In this document: in pieces, positions 36,130 to 46,464 of the stretch
Layout of the letters: each line of letters begins with the position of its first letter
Numbering within the stretch: position 1 is the first letter of the stretch
From: Sphagnum compactum
Lineage: Eukaryota; Bryophyta; Sphagnopsida; Sphagnales
Direction: 5' to 3'
Assembly (NCBI GenBank): GCA_965153455.1
Contig: OZ234495.1
Location: forward strand, 11,590,875 to 11,654,874
Length of the DNA: 64,000 bases
Program-made: the position numbers and the translations under genes
The notes under the pieces: generated by a model
What the model saw: only the letters and a program-made list of their open reading frames with translations
The model's database searches: none
What the model was told of the DNA's origin: nothing

Positions 36130-37180
36130 ATTGAGGTGGGGGGTTTTTTTTTTCACTAGCCCACCTTTTCTTTAGATTTCAAAAATCTCTCCCCCTCTTT
36201 TTTTCTTTTTTCTTTCTTTTTCTCCTCCTCTTTTGTTTTTCTTTTGTTCTTCTTCTCTTTCACTGCCATCTAGTTCTCTTCCATTGTAGTTGTTATAACT
36301 TCTTCTTGATCATTTTTCTTCTCCATTTGTTTACTACTATTGTTATTGTTTTTTCTTCTTCTCTTTTGTTGGTTCTATGGATTCTTCTTTTTTTATTTTT
36401 AAAATTTTGGTTGTTACTTTATTTTATTTTATTTTTGCATCTAATGTTTTTTCTTCTCTTCTATTGTTTCAATAATTATTTTTTTCATCTCATTTTTTAT
36501 ATAATGTTTTCCTTTTTCTTCTTCAAGCACTTTCTTTCATTGTGTTTGTTGCCATTGTTTTTTGCACCATCACTTAATTATGCATGTCACACCCGATATG
36601 CCTTTGCCCTTTTCTTTGTCTTTCTAGTTTTGTTTTGGTTTGTGAAACAAAACAAAAAGCATAAAGAAGAAGTAAGAAAAAGAAGGAGAAAAAGATCATT
36701 TTTAAATGATTTTTTAAATAGATGAAAATAATTATTTAAAAAAACAAAGACTATTTTTTCTTTTTTTAATTTTTTCTGTTTTTTTAATTCTAGAAGAAGA
36801 AGTTTCTTTTCTTTTCTTTTCTTTTTGAAGTTTGTTTTCTGTTTTTTTCTTGTTTTTAAAGAATAATAATTTCAGTGTTTGTTTCTTTTTTTTAATAAGA
36901 ATAATTTTTGGGGTTTTTGGCCTTATTTTTCCATTTTTTTTTAAATGCTAGAATTTTTTTTGGTTTTTTTCTTATGTTTGTTTTAAATATTTGTTTTCCC
37001 CTATTTTCCTTTTTAATGGTCTTTAAAATTCCAAAAGATGAAGTTTGTTTTTCTTTTCCTTTCTCTCCATTTTTTTCAAATTTTTTCAATTTCTCTTTTT
37101 GAAAAAGAAATCCAACAAATGATATATGTCCAAAACCATGTAATTTCTTTTGAGTTTGGTTTACATTTTTCAAATTTGAA
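36130..37180 (+). other. T-rich polypyrimidine tract (about 1 kb)
   Basis: The plus strand is almost purely T and C from about 36180 to 36540, then T-rich with A/G-rich blocks to 37180. The open frames here on both strands are low-complexity (Phe/Leu on plus, Lys on minus) and are not genes. Such tracts can adopt triplex DNA. Confidence 0.6.
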
Positions 37181-38253
37181 TATAATGTGTATTATGTGTT
37201 TGATGTAAATTTTGAGTAACTATGAAATACCAATTTGTAACCAATGTCATTCAACCCCAATTGTATCATTATCAACTTTACACTCATCAACATGTTATTA
37301 AAGTGGTTACAAAAATAGGAACTTATCAGTGAACACATGGCATGGTTGCTAATGATAATAGTTTGAAAAAGGGGTCTCTTGAGATTAAAGAGTAGCATGT
37401 ATATCTTGGGTTTTTTTGGCATAAACAATGGCATGCAATTCATGTTTTCCATTTTTTGAACATTTTTGAAAAGTTTTGATAGATGCGATATTTGCATCAA
37501 TATAGACAAGTTTTGTCTAATTGCAATTGTAACTTCACACTTGTATATGTTTGCATGTCTCGAATGTGAGCATTGCATTAATAATATTTTATTGAAATTT
37601 TCCCTAAAAATATGAGTTTGAAACATATTGCAATGTTGCATTATTGCATTAAAAGAACTTCAAAAACATAAAGTTCAATGTGAAATTCTTGCATAGAGGT
37701 CACAAAATAAACATTAGTTTTGTTAGATGATTTTGCAATACCCACATTTGAAGCATAAAATGTCAATTAGTTTTTTTGGATGGTTTATGCAATACCCAAA
37801 TGTTGGGCATAAAATATACATGTTCAATGAAAAAAATGATGACAATAAAAAAAAGAATTTAGAAGGAGAAAAAGTAAAAGAAACTAAAAAAAAAAATGGT
37901 ATTGAATTTTTTAAAAAAATAGGAATTCAAAAAAAAAAAGTTTTGCATTTTGGTCATAAAATATGTAATAATTATTGAGGTGTATTGTATTTGAAATGAC
38001 ATTGTTCTCATATGTAGGTATTATTTTGTGATTGGATTTTCAACCATTTTAACTTTTAACAGTAAATGCCAAAATATGCAATACTTACATGTGGGTCACA
38101 AAAGTTGATCAAATGTGCAATACCCACATTCAGGGTTATTGTTTATTAACATCAAGGGGTCAAATATGATTTAAATTGTTGTTAGTTCATTTAGTGCAAT
38201 AATTTCATATTTTGTATATCATACATTGGTAAACATTAGCATCTTATGACTGA
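37181..38253. other. Non-coding AT-rich spacer with GCAATACCCACAT words
   Basis: The phrase TGCAATACCCA(C/A)AT recurs near 37734, 37789, and 38117, with related words at 38078 (AATACTTACAT), suggesting a loose repeat. The frame at 37192-37641 (minus) has no recognised motif. Confidence 0.45.
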
Positions 38254-38354
38254 TAGGTAGGTAGGTGAATAAATGGGTGTGTAGGTAGGTAAATAAATAA
38301 ATAGGTGGGTAGGTAGGTGAAGGGGGTGGGTGGGCAGGTAAGTAAGTAAGTATG
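38254..38354. repeat. GTAG/GTAA tetranucleotide microsatellite
   Basis: Interrupted (TAGG)n, (AAAT)n, (GGGT)n and (AAGT)n runs follow one another. This is simple sequence DNA. Confidence 0.8.
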
Positions 38355-38439
38355 TAAGAAACCCTAATGAACAGTTATGAAGGTAATGATATGACATGTC
38401 TAAAAACACATATAACCACATGATTAACAACATATCTGG

Positions 38440-38790
38440 TGGTAGATTCAACATGGAAATTCCACCACATATGCAATGTAATATACTAACCACATATACA
38501 AGGTGCAACATGTGTACAACATAAATATGGTGTATTTGACATTCAAATACTTGAAGTATTCTACATATGTATGTGCTATAAATGTATGTTCCATAAGTAT
38601 GCACCATATGTATGTCCCACATTTGTGTATGTACTAATTATGTGAAAATGCCATAAACTTGTACCATCTATATGTGCCACACATTATGTACTTAATGTAT
38701 GTTTCATAAATAGTTATGTACCATACATATATGACATTTGTATGTGCTATGCATATGAATGTTTATGCATATGCATGCATTTGCATTGGA
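38440..38790. repeat. Degenerate ATGTATGTGCCATA-type tandem repeat
   Basis: Words such as TATGTGCTATA, TATGTTCCATA, TATGCACCATA and TATGTCCCACA recur about every 20-30 bases. The block is diverged and abuts the GC-rich element at 38838. Confidence 0.55.
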
Positions 38791-38837
38791 ACGCGCTTGT
38801 ATTATGTGTCATATGCATGTCCATCCAAGCTCCATTT

Positions 38838-39654
38838 CCGACGCGCTCTTAAGTCCCTAGTTAGTCCCAAGTTGGGCTAACTTGTTCAAGTTGCGGAAAA
38901 GGGAGGGACACGGGGGCACGCTCCCAGCCTTCAACACTAAAAGGGGTAGAGGGTCGTGCTGAAGCCTCGGGATGGACTAAGAAGAATGACAAGCTTTTCA
39001 CCTACTCAAATTTGCATCAAAACCAACCACAAGTTGGTTAGACCACTTTCTGAATCATTTTGGTGCTAGGACAAGCCACGGGCAACCTTGGACTCACTTG
39101 ACTCGCCACGGCCCGGACTCAGGGGAAGCCACCACTTCCCCCATATAGTATTTTCTGCAACTCTCCGCCGAGGCTACATCCAAATGGCACTTTTTCCCGG
39201 GACTCCCAAGGAGGAGTCCCGAAACTATCCCGGTTTGGACTCCTGGGACTTTGGGACCTCATATCTCCCGGCTCCAACCTCCGATTGGAGTGAGGTCTAA
39301 ACCAAAGTTGTAGCTCTCTTCGAGATCTTTCCAACGGTGTGTCGCACTTCACCTGCACACACCGGGATCAAGTCGATTCCCGACTTTTAGTGGTCGAAAG
39401 TCAAACTGCCAATTTGACTCCCGGCCCTTGTTTTGCCCATAACTTGAGATGCAGATGTCCAATGGCCCATGCAAGGCCATTTTCGACATTTACACTTCAA
39501 GACCTTTTCATTGATATAAAGAACTCTTCAATGCGAAGTGTTTTGACCCCTGCAATCGAATTCTGAATTTTCGGGAGTCCCGGAGGACTCCAAGTCTCCA
39601 ACTTTGGGAGTGTGAGTTGCATCCTCACACTTTGCCCAAAGTGGGGTTGCGACA
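38838..39654 (-). mobile_element. GC-rich LTR-like element (probable solo LTR)
   Basis: About 0.8 kb of distinctly GC-rich sequence sits in AT-rich DNA. On the minus strand it starts TGTCGCAACCCCACTTT. Internal inverted GGGACTCC/GGAGTCCC words occur at 39198-39220 and 39574-39590. An inverted truncated copy lies at 33195-33440. Size, the TG start and dispersed copies suggest a solo LTR. The far end (near GACGCG at 38838) and the target duplication are not certain. Confidence 0.5.
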
Positions 39655-41646
39655 ATTTCTATGTGCACCATTTGTAAATATGGCACATGTGTCAACACAT
39701 AAGGATAACACATGTTCCACTTACAAGAAATATGAAATGGCAATTTTGATTGTACGTATAATTATATGTTATAGCCAATTTGATGATCAATGAATATTAC
39801 ATGCCACACATAGCTAATCAAACCCCAACATCTTTGGGTTATATGAAACAATTTTAAATTTGGATATTACTATGTGATTTACACGGCGCTCATGCGGGAT
39901 ATTGATTTGAATATTTTGGTGCAACGAAGACAATGCTAAGTATGTTAAATTAGATATCTTACTGATATGATTCGGTTGAATGGAAATTAAATTCAAACAA
40001 ATATGTGAAATCTATTATTATGCATATGTTTTTTTTAAAATGAAGAATATCATGACGCATGCAAATAAAACCAGAACATATCCATGATGATTACCAAGTT
40101 TAGAGTAGTTTATGAATGTCAGTAGCAACATTCATTCTCATGAAGGACAATAACAATTACAGTAGGTTTACAGAGATATGATACATTGAAATGACTATAG
40201 GGAGGTCGATGAGATCCATTGTCTTCATAAAAATATATATATATTGAAAGAAGAGATTGAAAAAATGAATCATGCCATGAAATTACTAGAAATTGGGCAT
40301 TACAACATTGAAAACTTAAAAATTAACATGAATTTCTCTTCAAAAATAACTTTCTATCTGGTTATTCAACAAAAGGTTATTTGTTCGATAATTGGGAGAA
40401 TATTCTTTTTTCAAAAAATAAAAAGAAAAATATATGAACATACATTTGAAATATCTGAAAAAATATCCAATTCTTAGAATTAATTTTTAATTAAATTTTA
40501 TAACCACTAATAAGACCCTAATTACTTTAAACTATTTTAAAAATAATATTGCAAGTGGATTAATATATATTTAGATAATCATATATCTACATCCTTCAAT
40601 TATTGGTGGTTAAAAGATGCATGTTCAAATGTATAAATAAGAGCACATATGTCATATCTTCCATTAGAAGCTAAAGTTTTTAGAAATCACATCACTATTG
40701 TCTTCATTCAAGCAAGACAATTATTTTTCTACAACCGAAAGATTAAGATGCAAGAAGAGGGTGATTGTGAATAAAACTCGAGAACTCCAAGATGAAAAAG
40801 ACGGAGCCAAGTTTCCAATGGACAAACCCAAAGCAACGGAGAAGAAATATCAAAATGTCGACAAAGAAGAAATTACAACTAACAGAGGATAAGTGGTGCA
40901 ACCTCTTTTCCATGCAAAGTCCTTAAGTTGAAGAGGCAAGAACTTTGTATATCATATGATACGCAGATTATATCCTTTTGGAAATATAATAAGCTTATTT
41001 TTTGCAAGAAAAGCCCTAGGATCTTTTTTTGGAGATGCACATTAGATGTGCCATTGGTGTCCAAAAGAACTTGTATCAATATGAATTCTCTCTATTTGGC
41101 ACTATGACATGTATGAGTGAAATGAAGTTTCTTGTATGAAGAGGGGATGGAATTGTGCTCAAAATTGCACTTCATAGCTTGGTTTCTTGAAAAAAATGTG
41201 TTAAAAACCTTAATGTCTTTCTTGAGATTCTCACATAAATTCATTGTGTTGTTGTTCTTGTAGGAGTGGGGGACACAGAAACAACACAACATCTTGAAGT
41301 AAACTTATTTATCTTTTCCAATTCCAATTTTTTGAGTTCTTTCAGTTTTTTGTTTTGAGTTTTTTTTTATTTTGAGTTTTGTTGTTTTGTTAGAGCTCAA
41401 CCAAAGCAAAAAATGGCATGGGCCTCTCTTGGAGCTTCTAAGTTTGAAGCTTGGGAGCTCCAAAAGAGGCATGAAAAGCCAAGGCCAAAAAAATGTTTTT
41501 GGCCTCTCTTAAAACATTCAAGCATAGTGCATGGAAGCTCCATGGGCCAAAGCCAAAAAAAATGTTTTCAACCTTTCTTAGAACATTCAAATATAGTGCA
41601 TGGGAGCTCCATGAGAGGCCAAGGTAAAAAAAATATGTTCTTGGCC
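39655..41646. other. Non-coding spacer
   Basis: Open frames at 39814-39996, 40244-40477, 40698-40892, 40879-41079 and 41092-41292 are Lys/Ile-rich chance frames without motifs. Nearly identical segments near 41505-41545 and 41580-41615 (CATTCAA-CATAGTGCATG-GAGCTCCATG) form a short tandem duplication. Confidence 0.45.
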
Positions 41647-41800
41647 TTCAACTTTCGATGCCAAAAGTTGGAGGTTGAAAACATTTTTTTTCCCTTGACC
41701 TTATTATGTATTTCCAACCTCCAAAGCATGAAGCTCAAGCTCGAAAATAATATTGTGTTTCTTGGTTTTGGCCTCCAACTTTTAGCACCAAAAGTTGAAA
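41647..41800. repeat. Two palindromic modules of the CAACTTTTGG-CCAAAAGTTG family
   Basis: Modules at about 41647-41671 (ACTTTCGATGCCAAAAGT) and 41771-41800 (CCAACTTTTAGCACCAAAAG) are imperfect palindromes. They match the array at 48270-48555 and sit in a 163-codon plus frame (41413-41904) that I do not recognise. Confidence 0.6.
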
Positions 41801-41904
41801 GCAAAATAGAGAGAATTGTTTGCTTTTGGTTTTTGAATGTTAGTTTTTATCTAAGATCTATTGAATCTATGCATTTTGAATTTTTAATGTTTTTTTTTTG
41901 TTGA

Positions 41905-43160
41905 ATATTTGCATTTTGTAAATTTTTTTTGAGACAAAAAATTGATCAAAGGAATTAATCTAAATCTTTCTTTTCACATTCTCGTTTATATTTATGCATT
42001 ATTACTTTTGCTCTCATTTCATTATGTCATGCAGTTGTTCCATCTTAGGGAGGGGTTCAATTTCACGAGGGAGAGGAGCTACAAGAGATTTCAGAGGAGG
42101 TACAATACTCTTCAAGCAATTCTTGTTGAAATGTTTGTATTCCATTTTTTGTATTCTTCAAGTTGATATTTGGCTCAATTGTGCTCAAGAACATAGCTTT
42201 GACTCACATCCAGGAGAAGATATATCCCATGAATCAGGAGATGTTTAGGAGACCACCTCTCCACTAGTACATTCTATCCAGTGTTTCACTTTTTTCATCA
42301 AATCTATTACATCAATCTTGAAATTTGTTTCATCTCCAATTTGGCCTCCTACATTGTTTTTAGTAAAATTTAATTCTCTCATGAATTGTTTGCCCCGCAA
42401 GACTTTGGGGTCGTCTATTCCATTGGAGTCTTTGAAATCATCTGTAGATAAGGGCATCCTCTAGGTCCAAATGGAACATAAATTCAAGACTATGGAGGTC
42501 CTAAATAAGCATAAAATTCATCCCAAAGCCAAAGCATGGATGAATATTCCACTATGCCAAATGATATCAATGCCAATTGAACAACCAACCCTTTTAATTG
42601 ATGTTCTCAATATGGAACAAGTGTTCCAAATGGGGTATCAAGAAGGGGATAAAGTCTTCTACGTCTTTGGAAGGGGGAGGAGGAATTCATTAAAGATCAC
42701 ATTCAATGTCTTTTGTGAAGAAGCCCTCAACTCGGATGACCTTTCGTGGCACATATTTGTTGATTCCCTTCTGCCGAATATGAGAAAGGGCCTCGTCCAA
42801 CTATTTACTATAATGATATACATGCATAAATATTATGTTATAACTAACTATTATCAATTTCAAAGCTCAATTGCTTCATTGTTTTCAATCTACATTCTTT
42901 CAATTCCATGTTTCTTTGTAGATGCAGTTAGTTGAAGTTGTTTTTCAACTTGGCTCCCACTCCACTGGTTTATTGAGTTTGATCATGTAAAGCCAAGTCT
43001 GGTGCATGATTTCTTCCACATCCAAAGCATTGGGATGATTCCTTTGATTTAATTCAAAGATGTCATTAGTCTTGATGTTTACAAAAAATGTGAAAACAAG
43101 TCCCAAAAGACATAATATTCTCTTATGTAAGAAAGTTTTTTTTTAATTATATGTACAAGG
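41905..43160 (+). pseudogene. Unrecognised coding-like remnant (best frame 42471-42935)
   Basis: The plus frame at 42471-42935 (154 codons) has a varied, protein-like composition: KAKAWMNIPLCQMI, LLIDVLNMEQVFQMGYQEGD, KVFYVFGRGRRN, then FCEEALNSDDLSWHIFVDSLLPN. I do not know the family. No start context or splice model could be fixed, and the flanks are non-coding, so it may be a decayed transposon or host gene fragment. Confidence 0.3.
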
Positions 43161-43439
43161 TTACACAATGCCAAAATGTGGTTTTTATGATTATGACATC
43201 TTGCGACTAATGTCCAAACATAGTCACGTAGTCATATGTGGTCTTTAGTTGCTACCATCTTAATGACTATAGTCAAAATTATGATTACATGACTATACAT
43301 ATAACTATAATTAGGAATAAAAATAATTATGTCTAAAAATATGACTACACAACTAGTGTATTCATATTGAAATAATACTGAGTTTGAAATAGTATAACCA
43401 AAATCAATTTAGTTTGAAATGGACAAACAAATGCTTCAT

Positions 43440-45720
43440 TAGTCTAATCTAGTGTACCATAACCTAGATTGATCTACTTCAACACAATTTAACTTACTTT
43501 AGCTTAGTTTAACATAAATAACATAGTTTAGTTTAATTTAGCCTGATGTAGCCCAATTTAACATAGTTTAAACTAATTTATTCTAATTTAAATATCCAAA
43601 TTTTAACTTAGCCAAATATATGTAACTTGTTTTAAATTGGTTTAACCAATTTTAACTAGTTAAAAAAACCCAAATTAACCAAATTGAATCAAATTTAGCT
43701 CAGTTTAACATCAACACCATATTTTAACTTAAATTATTTAATATTTGATAAGTCTAACCAAGTTTTATTTCAAAATAATCATGGTTAGCCAAATATAACC
43801 TCAATACTCTAATTTAACCTATTTTCTCCAAGATTTGCCAAGTCTAACCAATTTAAAGCTACGTAGCCATGTTTAACCAAGTTTGGCTTCAATATCTTAA
43901 TTTAGCTTAATTTATTTAAATTTTGCCAAGTCTAGCCAAATTTTAACTAAGTAGCCATGTTTAGTCATGTTTAGCCACAATATCCTAGTTTTGCCTAATT
44001 CATCCAAGTTTTGCCAAATCTAATTAGATTTAACCTAAGTAGCATGCTTAACCAAATTTTTCCAAATTTTGCTTCAATACCCTAATTTAGCAAATTTTGC
44101 CAAGTGTAACCAAGTTTAACTTAAATAGCCATGTTTTGCCAAGTTTTGTCAAGTCTAATAATGTTTTGCCAAGTTTTGCCTCGATACCTCAATTTAACAT
44201 AATTTATCTAAGTTTTGCCAAGTTTTGTTGAGGTTAGCCAAAGTTAGCCAAATTTAACCAAATTTGGCCAAATTTTGTGAAATTGAGCCAAATGTAATCT
44301 AAATAGCTATGTTCAGCCAAATTTAGCCAAATTTAACCTAAATAACCATGTTTAACCAAATTTTGCTAAATTTAGCCAAATTTAACTTAAATAGCCATGT
44401 TTAGCCAATTTTTACCAAGTTTAACCAAATTTAACTTAAGCCAAGTTTTGCCAAGTTGAGCCAAATTGAACCTAAATAGCCATGTTTAACCAAGTTTTGT
44501 CAAGTTTAATATAAATAGCCATGATTTGCCAAGTTTAACTTAAATATCTAAGTTTTGCCAAGTTTAACATAAATAACCAAGTTTAACCAAGTTTAACCTA
44601 AATAGCCATGTTTTGCCATGTTTCACCAAATTTTGCTTCAATACCTTATTTTAGCCTAATTTATTTTGGTTTTGTTAAGTTTTGGATCAATACCCTAGTT
44701 TAGCCTAATGTATTTAAGTTTTGCCAAGTTTTGCTGAGTATAGCGAAGTTTAACCTAAACAACCAAATTTTGCCAAATTTTGCCAAGTTTAACCTAAATA
44801 ACCAAATTTTGCTAAATTTTGCCAAGTTTAGCCAAGTTTAACCTAAATAACTAAGTTTTGCCAAGTTTTGTCGAGTTTAGCCATATTTTGCCATGTTTTG
44901 ACAAATTTTGCCAAATTTAACCTAAATAGCCAAATTTTTGCCAAATTTTATCGAATTTAACCTAAACAGCCATGTTTAGCCAAGTTTTGCCTCAATATCT
45001 TAGTTTAAATTAATTTATTTAAGTTTTGTGAAATTTTGCTAAGTTTTGCCAAGTCTAGCCAAGTTTAACCTAAATAACCATGTTTAGCCAAATTTTATTT
45101 TAGTATCTTAGTTTAAACTAATTTGTTTAAGTTTTGTCAAGGTTTGCTAAGTTTTGCCAAGTCTAGCCAAGTTTAACCTAAATAATCAAGTTTAACCTAA
45201 ATAGCCATGTTTAGCCAAGTTTTGCTTCAATATCTTAGTTTAGATTAATTTATTTTTCAAATTTTGCAAAATTTTGCTAAGTCTAGCCAAGTTTAACCTA
45301 AATAGCCATGTTTAGCCAAGTTTTACTTCAATATCTTAATTTAGATTAATTTATTTTCAAATTTTGCAAAATTTTGCCAAGTCTAGCCAAGTTTAACCTA
45401 AATAGCCATGTTTAACCAAGTTTTGTTTCAATATCTTAGTTTAGATTAATTTTAAGTTTTTTCAAATTTTGTTAAATTTTGCCAAATCTAGCAAAGTTTA
45501 ACCTAAATAGCCACGTTTAACCAAGTTTTGCTTCAATATCTTAGTTTAGATTAATTTATTTAAGTTTTTTCAAATTTTGCTAAATTTTGCCAAGTCAAGC
45601 CAAGTTTTACCTAAATAGTCATGTTCTGCCAAGTTTATTTTCAAAATTCTAATTTAGCAAAAAATTATCCAAGTTTATCTTCAATATTCTAGTTTAGCCA
45701 AATTTATCCAATTTTAACGT
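43440..45720. repeat. Satellite of TTTAGCCAAGTTTTGCCAAG-type units
   Basis: About 2.3 kb is built from 10-12-base variants of AGCCAAGTTT, TGCCAAGTTT and AACCTAAATAGCCATGTTT. From about 45060 to 45700 a higher-order period of roughly 100-108 bases is visible: ATAGCCATG (or a near match) at about 45202, 45302, 45402, 45507 and 45615. Towards the left the order is looser. There is no coding capacity. Confidence 0.8.
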
Positions 45721-45970
45721 AAACAATTGTGTTTTGTTTAATTTAATCAAGTTTAGCCTACTTTACCCTAGTCTAAATCTATGTTAGTTTATGGTAAGTA
45801 GGTTTATATTTAAGTTAGAAATGCTTAAGTTAGTCTAGGTTAACTTATGTTAGCCAAGGCTAGGCTTAAATTAGCCTAGGTCAACCTAAGGTGAGTTCAA
45901 TTAACTTGGAGCTAAAAGTATTATTATTTATAGATTAATGGTAAGTAGATTTTATCATTAATAAATAATG

Positions 45971-46030
45971 TGGTGTAATGGTTAAGGACTCATTCCCCAA
46001 AGTGGAGGTGAGGAGTTGAAATCCTCCCAC
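45971..46030 (+). repeat. tRNA-like cassette inside the CACTA-like element
   Basis: A perfect generalised A box TGGTGTAATGG (45971-45981) is followed 43 bases later by AGTTGAAATCC (46014-46024), 9 of 11 to a B box. The cassette on the minus strand at 30745-30692 has the same 43-base spacing and the same flanking words (TGTGGT before, CACTT-CAAACT/C after). It is not a functional tRNA as read. Confidence 0.55.
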
Positions 46031-46464
46031 TTGCAAACCTTGACACCTAAACATTTAAATGCTTAGATACCTTGGTGGTAAGCCTTTGAAGGTTTTTTAG
46101 TGCCTAGGCTAAATTGCATGGGTTAGGTTTTATAGGCTTCCTAGGCTAGGTCTTCTAGGTTAAAAGGTTAGCACGTGGCAATATTTGATTGGAAAGAAAA
46201 AAAAAAACATTTTTGGGTTTTCTTAAAAATTGTGACATGTGGCACTTTGTGAGGTTGCCATGTGCCTTGCTAGATTTAGGACTATGTCATTTGCAACTAT
46301 AGTCATGGCGAATCATAGTCGTTAATGCGATTATGATTTATGCGACTAGTGGGATTTACAACATGGTCATTTGGACTACGCATTCATGTAGTCAACTCTA
46401 GTCATAGATGGCACGTACAACTGATTTTTTATAGTCCTAAATGCCATGTTTTGGCATTGTGTTA

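Larger units (their letters stand above)
43164..46461. mobile_element. CACTA-like (En/Spm) non-autonomous element, 3298 bp
   Basis: The left end reads CACAATGCCAAAATGTGG and the right end, on the minus strand, CACAATGCCAAAACATGG: 13 identical bases, and 16 of the first 18. Both ends are flanked by TTA (43161-43163 and 46462-46464). A 3-bp target duplication with CAC-starting termini is diagnostic of the CACTA superfamily. Subterminal regions (about 43190-43320 and 46265-46430) are dense in GACTATAGTC, GACTAGT and TAGTCA words, as expected for transposase-binding repeats. No transposase sequence is present. Most of the interior is a satellite, and a tRNA-like cassette lies near the right end. 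Confidence 0.7.

Noticed and set aside
36306-36725. 139-codon hydrophobic frame resembling a membrane protein
   Set aside because: Its Phe/Leu richness comes from the T-rich pyrimidine tract, with no conserved pattern.
36892-37173. Lys-rich minus frame resembling a basic nuclear protein
   Set aside because: It is the complement of T-rich low-complexity DNA.
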